DNA of 64,000 bases from Glycine soja (lineage: Eukaryota > Streptophyta > Magnoliopsida > Fabales > Fabaceae), in NCBI RefSeq assembly GCF_004193775.1, contig NC_041005.1:18695865-18759864 (forward strand), read 5' to 3'. A model generated the notes under the pieces. The model saw only the letters and a list, made by a program, of their open reading frames with translations. It was not told the origin of the DNA and did no database searches. A program made the position numbers and the translations under genes. Positions 56,789-64,000 of this stretch are shown here, piece after piece. Within the stretch, counting starts at the first letter, position 1, and every line of letters begins with the position of its first letter.

Positions 56789-57569
56789 TTGATAAATATG
56801 TAGAAGAATTTATTTTTTAATTTCTAATGTTAACTATAATTTTAAATAAATTATATAAATTATTTAATCTTATACATATATTAAATAATATTACTTGAAT
56901 ATTAAAGAATTTATATTTTGCTCCCACAAGTTAATTTTTTTTTTAAAAAAGATAACTACAAAAAGTTGTAAAGAAAGAAGAGAAAACAAATTGATAAATA
57001 TGTGTAATAATTTATTTTTACCTTTATCCTTCTAATTTTTATTGCTTCCAAAGCTACTACCATCTTATTAAAGTTTATATTAGTTTTCATTTGAGAAATA
57101 TTAGACTATTTTTCGGCTCTCACTCGAAAAAAAATATTATTCTAGATCTACATGTCACTAAATTCATTGTGAAATATATCACTCCTAGCCCTAGGGATGA
57201 GAATAGGCCAAGTCTCTTACAGGGCTCTATGATTTTGCCTCTTTAAAACCTGGTATGTTTATTTAAAAGATTAGGTTTGGGCTTGTAAGAAAAGAATATT
57301 TAGTTAATTTAATAGGTTAGGCTTGGACTTTTAAAAAAAATCTATTTAGATAATTAATAGGCTAGGCTCATTGGGCTTATAAAAAAACCTATTATGCCCA
57401 ATTGGTCAAAAAGATGTAACTATGTGGAGACATTAACATGGTTAATTTTAAAAATGAAGCTAGGTTATACCAGGTCAGGTCGAAAAACGGTTAAGCTAGG
57501 CCAGCCTAAAAAAAAACTCTAATAGATGGTTAGCCTAAGACCTAATTACTAAATACTGTAGCACTAGTT
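56789..57569. other. AT-rich DNA with a hAT-like GGGCTT/AGGCC-rich segment
   Basis: 57190-57540 is rich in AGGTTAGGC/TTGGGCTT and GGCCAGCC words like the subterminal zones of plant hAT derivatives. No inverted terminal pair or duplication could be fixed. Confidence 0.3.
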
Positions 57570-58085
57570 ATGGCCTAATAAAGTCCAAGTGTAACACTTA
57601 TAATTGATTAAGACCCAAATATAATTGACCAAAGCCCAAATAGGCCTAAGTATAACACTTATGATTGTCCAATGTCCAATAAGGCTTAAATGCAATATTG
57701 ATGATTGACGAAGACTCAATAAGGCTTGGGTGTAGTATTAATGAGGTCCAATAAGGCCTAGGTGTAATACTGATGATTGACCAAGATCCAATAAGATATA
57801 AGTGTAATATTGATGATTAACTTAGACCCAATAAGACTTAGGTATAACTGATGATTGATCAAAACCCAATAAGGCCCAAGTGTATCATTGATAATTGACC
57901 AAGACCCAATAAGGCCTAGGTGGAGTACTGATTATTGACTAAGGTCCAATAAGACCTAGGTCAAATACTGATGGTTGGCCAAGGCCTATGTATAGTACTG
58001 ATTATTGACTGAGGCCTAATAAGAGTTAGATATAGTACTGATTATTGACTAAGGCCCAATAAGACCTAGGCTTAACACTAATGAT
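57570..58085. repeat. 40-bp minisatellite, about 12 units
   Basis: Consensus like CAATAAGGCCTAGGTGTAAT then ACTGATGATTGACCAAGACC. CAATAAG words lie at 57677, 57717, 57749, 57789, 57829, 57867, 57907 and 57947, mostly 40 bp apart (one 32, one 38), with later units to 58085. It directly precedes a CACTA transposase tail. Confidence 0.88.
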
Positions 58086-58094
58086 GAAGGAGAT

Positions 58095-58303
58095 TCGTCG
58101 GACGAGAGAGAAAAATGAGTAGATGAGTCATCAATTTCAACAACAATTTCAGTAGTTTCAATCAATTGTCATGCGACTCCTCCCACTTGACACATAATAT
58201 ATTTGAACAAACTAGCAACAAAACAACAACCAAGAGCAGCAAAATGATTAGATGGAGCAACAACTTGAAGACCAGTAGCAACCAAACTCTCGAGATTATG
58301 ATA
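58095..58303 (+). pseudogene. C-terminal tail of a CACTA (En/Spm) transposase-type protein
   Basis: A Gln-rich segment (FQQQFQ, then EQQNDQ-like, MEQQLEDQ, QPNSRDYDT before a stop at about 58303) with several in-frame stops. Gln-rich tails of this kind end plant CACTA-associated proteins. Support comes mainly from the adjacent subterminal repeats and terminus at 58590-58997. Confidence 0.4.
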
Positions 58304-58589
58304 CTTAGTATATTATTTTAAAAGACTTATTATTACTTGTCCTTTTATATGAATGTTGTTTTAAAACTATTGTATGTTTTAATTTATGAATGGTTTGATT
58401 TGTTAAAGACAATTATATAGGATTAATATGTATGACAATAACTTTTTCGTTGAATTATTATAAAAAATATGATCTTTCTTAATTTATTACTTTATATCCC
58501 GTTATTGTAGAATATTATTTTGTATTAGCATATAATATTTATATAATACCCTGATAATATTTTAAAAAATTTGAAATTATCAACGACGG
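58304..58589. other. AT-rich link inside the CACTA relic
   Basis: Between the transposase tail and the subterminal repeats; no feature. Confidence 0.4.
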
Positions 58590-58997
58590 AATATTACTGA
58601 CGGATAATCAATTGGTGATACATAAAATAATGATGGCATTCGTTGATCATTATCGACGGATAATCCCTCAAAAAACTATAGTTACAATTACCGATGGAAT
58701 ATCCATCGTCAGAAACTATAGTAATAATTACCAACGGAATATTCGTCAAAAACAAAAATAATCATTACCGACAAATTATTCATCGAAAAAAAGAGTAACC
58801 TTTACTAACGAAGGTTGTCTGTCAGAAATTATTGACAACTATTTCTGATGGATTACTAACGGAATCTCGACATAAATTTTTTATTATGTCGACTTTTTCA
58901 CGAGATTGTTGTCCTTCATAAATGCATATTTACTGACGAATCTTCAACCTTACTATTGGATTTTGTCTGTCGAAAATTGGCATTTTTCTTATAGTAG
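58590..58997 (+). mobile_element. Right end of a CACTA-type transposon
   Basis: Dense subterminal repeats ACCGACGGAATAT / ACGGATAATCC / CCATCGTCAG in both orientations (58585-58900), then GTCGAAAATTGGCATTTTTC and TTATAGTAG. Reversed, the end reads CTACTATAAGAAAAATGCC, a mutated CACTACAAGAAAAATGCC, the usual plant CACTA terminus. The left terminus was not found. Confidence 0.65.
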
Positions 58998-59177
58998 ATT
59001 AATTTAGAACAATTTCTTTTTATTAGAACGTCATATAACATAAAATCCAGGGAGTATTTTATTGGACCATCCAACATTTTTCGTTGAACCACATATTTCA
59101 AATGATTCCATTTCCTTTAAACCATGTTACCCTTGGATAACATGATCTTATTTTTCACTTATAAAAGGTGAATCTAC

Positions 59178-59350
59178 TAAAAAATTATTGGCACAAGTAG
59201 TTTGACACTTGGGTTCTTTAATTAAGGTCTGGAGTTTGATCCTCGACTTAAGTGTGAAGTGACAATTAAAGGTAATATACTTTATCTCAAAAATAGATCT
59301 CAATCCAATGGAAGAGAAATTATACCTCCTTATTATAAAAAAAGAATAAA
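59178..59350 (+). repeat. Possible tRNA-derived SINE
   Basis: GGCACAAGTAGTTTGACACTT resembles a box A region, and GGAGTTTGATCC about 30 bp on resembles box B (GGTTCGANTCC). It ends near A-rich sequence (ATAAAAAAAGAATAAAAAAG). No clear target duplication. Confidence 0.35.
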
Positions 59351-61765
59351 AAAGTCAATCTTTTAGCTTGTAAAATTTATATAATTCCCCTAAAAAAATA
59401 TATAGTTAATTAATCATAAACCATCTACCATTTTCAATTTCATTAGACCACAATCACCACATATTTCGAAAAAACGCTTCCTTCTTCGATATTATCCTTG
59501 CATGACAATATGACATGCATGATCTTATTTTTCTCTTAGCTTGTAAACATTTATATATATTTAATTAATCATATTATTTTTCTCTAAAGTTTATTTAATA
59601 ATAGTTGTATTTATTATGCTGGGAATAAATTTGTATGCCCACGATCCAAGTCATCATGTAATCAATTCTAATTTTAATAATAAAGTATTATTTTATTTTC
59701 ATTGTCATATTTCACTGTTTGATTAAATGATCCATTTGATAATGTCCTTGATTAAAATTAAAGACTTGTTATTATAATAGAGATAATGATAATGAGAAAC
59801 AAGTTTGTTTTAATTTTAATCTAAACCGTTCTTGATCATAGGATTATTGTAAATAGAATATCAATAGTTCGGATAGATTAATATATATGTGATAGTATTT
59901 ATTGGATAAATATTAATAGATCTCATTTATTAATTTGCATATATAGATGAGTCATATGTTGATGTGATCATTAAACTGACTCAATTGAAATTTTTTAATG
60001 GTTAAAATTTACCATAAACTGTCAATAGAAAATTCTCAAGAAGAGGCATAATAGCTTTTTTTGACCTGAGATTGTCATAGTAATTTATAGGTTATTTGTT
60101 GTATTTTGATTTCGGACACCTAATGCTTTAGAACACTTGTTGAATGAATATTGGATATGATTAAATACCTGTAGAATTAATGATTAATCAAGAAGGAATC
60201 CATCAACTCTTGGTAATGAGTTTGAGCTCTATGAATAAAATTATATCTTGGCCAAGAAAATTAAATGAAAGAAGAAATGAGTTTGTTAAGTCATTATGAG
60301 TTAACTCAAAAAGAGTTTGACAACAATACCATATTATAGAGTTAACCCATAGCTGCAAAGATGGAAGAAATTATTATACTACTCTTCTAATGGTTCTTGA
60401 AAGTAAAATGTTACTTCATGCTATCCAGACGTTAAGGAGTGTTGCTAGACACCTACCTTAATTAATATATTAATTTGATTAATATATTACTGGCTTAGTA
60501 TTGAACCTACGGGGTCACATACAAACGAGTGTTCTAATCTTTGTTAAAGAAATTATTTTAATATTTGATGATTAATTAAGTTAGAGAATTTAATATGATC
60601 AAATGATTAATTGATTTAAAAAAGGTGGAATATTATTATATTTTTGCTAGCACTGAAAATATAAATAATATGAAATATTTGGTGAAAGAAGAGAAATAAA
60701 CATGTATGATTTTGTATTTGGAATTTGGGTTGAAAAGGCGACTAGATACAAGTTTGACTTGGTCAATTATTATTTCAATTTTAATTGTTAAATGATTAAC
60801 AATAAAAGGTAACAAAAAATAATATAGCTTAAAAACGGATACTATCAATAATGATTTTGATTTGATCAGAAATTTAGTATCCTTAGTGTGCTATATAAAT
60901 AAAGCTTAGGCTGGACATTGAAATGATCCCCAATATTACTTCTTTATTCTTATTTTTTTCACTTGTCAAAGTTGTTGACGAATAGAGGTGAGTCTCGGTA
61001 TGGATACACGTAGAGTCTTCACACACTACTGAAGAATTTTTATACTTCAAGAGCTCATCAACATGTACACTTTCTAATATGTCATATGTTTATAATATAA
61101 TTTAAATATAAAATAGATCCTTTTATTCCGCAATGTGTGTTTTTGAACACCTTTTTTCCCCACATATTATCCATCAAAATTAGCAAAACAGATATCTTAA
61201 TAAAGTAGTTGATGACTTTAATTTATTTGAACATGACATTTTATAGTATTTATATAAGTTTTTTATATTTAATTTATTTATGATGAAATATTTAAATATA
61301 TTAAAATCATTGATAAATCTATCAAAACGTCAACTTAAAGATATCATATTTCATATATATAAAGTTATTTATTTTATTAAATTTACTAATAATTAAATGA
61401 TAAGTATATGAAAGAATATAATTAATATAAGTTTTTTTATTTCCATGCATTTACAAATTATTATCTATAGTAAATTTATTAATTTTTATAATAATTATTT
61501 TAAAACTTATATAGATATATTTTTAATTAATTGGAAGTATAAATTTTTTACACTAATAATATATTTGGTTAAACTCTTTAGTTTCTTAAAAAATATTATT
61601 TTTTATTTTTAACTCCAACGTTAACATATGTCTTAACTAAATTAAGATATATAATAACATGGTTGAGAAGCAGTAATAAAATATATTTAGCAGATTCTTT
61701 TAAGGGTTTGATGTGTATTGTTAATGTAAAATATTTTATATCATTAATTAATTAGAAATTAATAG
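59351..61765. other. AT-rich, no gene recognised
   Basis: Includes a possible LTR relic around 60430-60960 (TATTGAACCTACGGGGTCAC and a TATAAATAAAG word near 60895). Otherwise featureless on both strands. Confidence 0.35.
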
Positions 61766-61970
61766 GAGTGTTCACGGTTACAGGTCACTTGCAAACTCGA
61801 ATTGATCCAAACAAATCCGAATAGTTTGGGTTAGGTTATTTATGTATTTGGGTCAAAATCGAATCAAACTGAACTGATTAAAACCATTCATGTACGGGTT
61901 GGGTCACAGGTTTAGATTTATAGATCCGTTGACCCGTTGACCCGACCCACGAACCCGTAATTAAAATATA

Positions 61971-62012
<42 letters not shown>
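61766..62012. repeat. hAT-like left end and (TA)n run
   Basis: Starts ATAGGAGTGTTCACGGTT and is rich in GGGTT/AACCC and GACCCG words to 61960. It resembles the 48420 element. A TA run of 37 bp follows (61976-62012). The right end was not found. Confidence 0.4.
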
Positions 62013-62019
<7 letters not shown>

Positions 62020-62339
62020 TAAAAAAATAATTTGACAATCAAGGAAGGTGTGGTAATGCATTATTTTCTTTAGTGCTTTTAATAAAATAGTAATAATTTA
62101 ATAAGTTAGGGGATAAATCCACCTAGCCATCGCAAGAAGCTAAGAACACGTTGTTTCCTTTCCTCCTCTTCTGTTCTTTTATTCTAGGGTTACAAAGTTT
62201 CCCTTTCATACTTGTTGGCAGTCACGTGGTCTTGATAGAGCGACATCATGCCACCGCTCCACCACATAGCCTCGCTGCCCCAAGTATGTGTTTTTGCAGA
62301 TCCTCGAATAGAGGTATATACTCTGCTTAGCTATATCAA
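62013..62339. other. Short non-coding stretch before the TOR1-like fragment
   Basis: Composition rises in GC from about 62220. 62311-62359 recurs at 63396-63441. Confidence 0.4.
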
Positions 62340-62695
62340 TATCATTTGCTAATAATTTTCACTGTCTTTACGATGCTGCCATCAACCCCAAGCCCGTCGT
62401 CAAGTAGGACGTGCTCTGCCTCCTCACCATCGTCTGCGTCGCACACTTCATCACCGCGACGGCCAATCTCACCAAGATCATTGCCCACGTCGTCCGCCGC
62501 CTCAATGACACCGACCCCACTGTCCGCAAAGCCTGCCACAACATCGTGGGTGCCCTCATTGTGCAATATTTAAAGTCGTTGTTTGTGACGATGGGGACTG
62601 TGGGCTGTTCGTGAAGCCGCTGTTCGAGGTGATGGGGGAGTAGAACAAGGGGGTGCAGGCGATGGTGAGGAAGCGATGGGGGAGAAGAACAAGCT
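62340..62695 (+). pseudogene. TORTIFOLIA1/SPIRAL2-like microtubule-associated protein fragment
   Basis: TORTIFOLIA1-like proteins bind cortical microtubules through N-terminal HEAT repeats. The plus frame at 62411-62614 reads LCLLTIVCVAHFITATANLT then KIIAHVVRRLNDTDPTVRKA, CHNIVGALIVQYLK. After a frame change, GLFVKPLFEVMGE, TAG, NKGVQAM follows. This order matches a TOR1-like HEAT segment from memory. Stops at about 62406 and 62641 and at least one frameshift break it. It is about 60% GC in an AT-rich setting, like the coding part of an intron-poor exon. No other exon of the gene is in the window. Confidence 0.7.
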
Positions 62696-62854
62696 ATTGT
62701 TTGTGAAGTCGTTAATGTCTTCCCATCTCAATCTGAACTAAATTTGAACCCATGGAACACATTGTTCATGTAACAATGCTCATTTTTTAATGGCATATAC
62801 TACAATTGCAGCTATAATGCTATTTTAATGGCATATAATACAATTGCAGCCTAA

Positions 62855-62909
<55 letters not shown>

Positions 62910-63395
62910 CCACTTGGCATTGATAACATACATTTTGTAAGTTGTAACTCTAGTTTAGCTAATGTGACTTTACTTCAACTTTGATTTTTGACTTCTCTTT
63001 CATTAGCAAGCAAAGGTTTTTGTTGTCCTTTTTTTTTTCTTAATTTGACACAATTAAGAAAGTTTTTAAACTAAAGATCACTGCCCACCATTTAATAAAT
63101 AGAAATGTTATTGGTAATTCATACAATAAGTTATACAATCAAGAGAAAAAAAGAAGAAGAAGCATATGATATAAAGTAAATGATGCAATGAAAAGAGATA
63201 AATATATAAAGTGGCGAATGAGTTTTTTTTTAGGGAAACATAACGGTGAACGAGTTATTTTTATAAGTAACACAACTCTTTGATTAATAGATGTAAAATT
63301 AGTAGATTATTAACTTTTTGTAAGCATGGTAAAGTTAATTTTTTACAAAGTTATATACTCTCAGAAAGATAAGAAACATTTTATGTGATCCCTCA
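62696..63395. other. AT-rich flank with a (TA)n run
   Basis: A 20-bp word (TGGCATATAATACAATTGCA and near copy) is duplicated at about 62793 and 62829. A TA run spans 62861-62906. No gene. Confidence 0.45.
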
Positions 63396-63441
63396 TAAAG
63401 GTATATACTCTGCTCAGTTATATGATTTGCTAATAATTTTC
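63396..63441 (+). repeat. Second copy of the sequence flanking the TOR1-like fragment
   Basis: GGTATATACTCTGCTCAGTT, then TTTGCTAATAATTTTCA, matches 62311-62359 (GGTATATACTCTGCTTAGCT, then TTTGCTAATAATTTTCA), about 1.09 kb apart, same orientation. Confidence 0.75.
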
Positions 63442-63776
63442 AAAAAGTAGGTGCTGGGTAGTTGAGTCTTTTTTCTTTTGATTACTCTATTGAAAATTTA
63501 CTACAATTTTATAAGCTATTACATGTTTAATTTTTTGAAATAACAAAGTACTATAATGAATATTTCAAGTGCATGTCTAGAGTTGTTAATTTAAGTTGCT
63601 TTTGCTGTTCATTTTCTTCCTACTACAACCACATGTCCGTGTTACTTTCACTTCTATTTTTTTTTTAATTATGGATAAGTTCTTTAGAATATGCAAATGA
63701 GACAATTAGAAAATAAAAGTGGTATAGGGAGTGTTAATGATTCATCTCCAATTAGCATTCCCTCTCTATGTCACAC
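63442..63776. other. Non-coding
   Basis: AT-rich; probable 3' flank of the minus-strand exon that follows. Confidence 0.4.
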
Positions 63777-63868
63777 TCAAAGTCCATCACAACAAGGGAC
63801 ATAAGCTCTTTCACAACCATAAGGACATGCAACTCCACCACAACAAGGGTAAGGACAACAACCTGAAT
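63777..63868 (-). CDS. Possible terminal exon of a small Cys-rich protein
   Basis: On the minus strand a good acceptor (TTTTTTCTTACCTC...TTATGCAG) precedes SGCCPYPCCGGVACPYGCER and AYVPCCDGL, ending TGA at 63779-63777. Nine Cys in about 30 residues, with paired CC and CPYG/CPYP spacing. I do not recognise the family. The upstream exon would lie past 63900 or outside the window. A continuous upstream frame (to 63983) is the alternative. Confidence 0.35.
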
Positions 63869-64000
63869 CTGCATAAGCAGAGGTAAGAAAAAAAAGCTGC
63901 CCCCTTCTAATGTTTGGGAACATTTTATTAAGAACGAAGAGGTAGGGCTTATTGTAAGTACTGTAATGCATCATATGCAACAACTAGTTCTATCTATGAA
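63869..64000. other. Right edge, possibly intron or upstream coding of the Cys-rich exon
   Basis: Open on the minus strand to 63983 but without recognisable content; the window ends here. Confidence 0.3.

Noticed and set aside
59178..59240. tRNA gene
   Set aside because: Box A/B-like words only; no cloverleaf or acceptor stem can be formed, so at most a SINE head.
62342..62573. Overlapping frames on both strands of the TOR1-like fragment
   Set aside because: Shadows of the 62411-62614 plus frame; composition effect of GC-rich coding DNA.

Overview
This looks like a gene-poor, transposon-rich stretch of a flowering-plant nuclear genome. I infer a legume, most likely Glycine (soybean) or a close relative. 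The grounds are Ogre/Tat-type Ty3 LTRs, repeated near-palindromes of the form TGGTAATCGATTACCA, and intron-containing plant gene fragments in AT-rich DNA. All calls come from reading the sequence by eye; no database search was run.

Layout. 1-7515 is a patchwork of six different tandem arrays and duplicated non-coding modules, probably the decayed 3' part of an Ogre/Tat element on the minus strand. 7800-8465 is an LTR-like fragment. 8760-13784 is a minus-strand Ogre/Tat remnant (broken gag, leader, tRNA-Arg-type primer site, 1572-bp LTR). 13785-21335 is a mosaic of fragments of three unrelated genes in the same orientation (pfkB-type sugar kinase, chlorophyllase, signal peptidase subunit SPCS2), interrupted by a complete Ty1/copia element (15756-19926) whose reverse transcriptase core is deleted. 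22253-28334 holds a Tourist-like MITE, a foldback pair, a palindromic array and a 1576-bp hAT deletion derivative with a perfect 8-bp target duplication.

The centrepiece is a plant Nudix hydrolase gene on the minus strand, coding exons from 45329 down to 28897. All four exons and their splice sites can be read. Intron 1 is about 12.4 kb because it holds a Ty3/gypsy chromodomain element (33619-44642, duplication AATGA), which itself holds a 6-kb LINE (38378-44378, 19-bp duplication). Intron 2 carries a second, 5'-truncated LINE of the same family (31061-32784) whose target duplication copies the exon 2 splice donor. One extra A in the Nudix-box exon shifts the frame, so the gene is scored as a pseudogene unless that base is an assembly error.

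45830-64000 is relics: a RAD23 ubiquitin-like fragment, a 5.8S rRNA pseudogene rich in C-to-T and G-to-A changes, a degenerate copia pol, a possible Helitron end, a 40-bp array beside a CACTA 3' end, a GC-rich TORTIFOLIA1-like fragment, and a possible Cys-rich terminal exon at the right edge. I see no tRNA gene, no CRISPR, and no gene I would call clearly intact.
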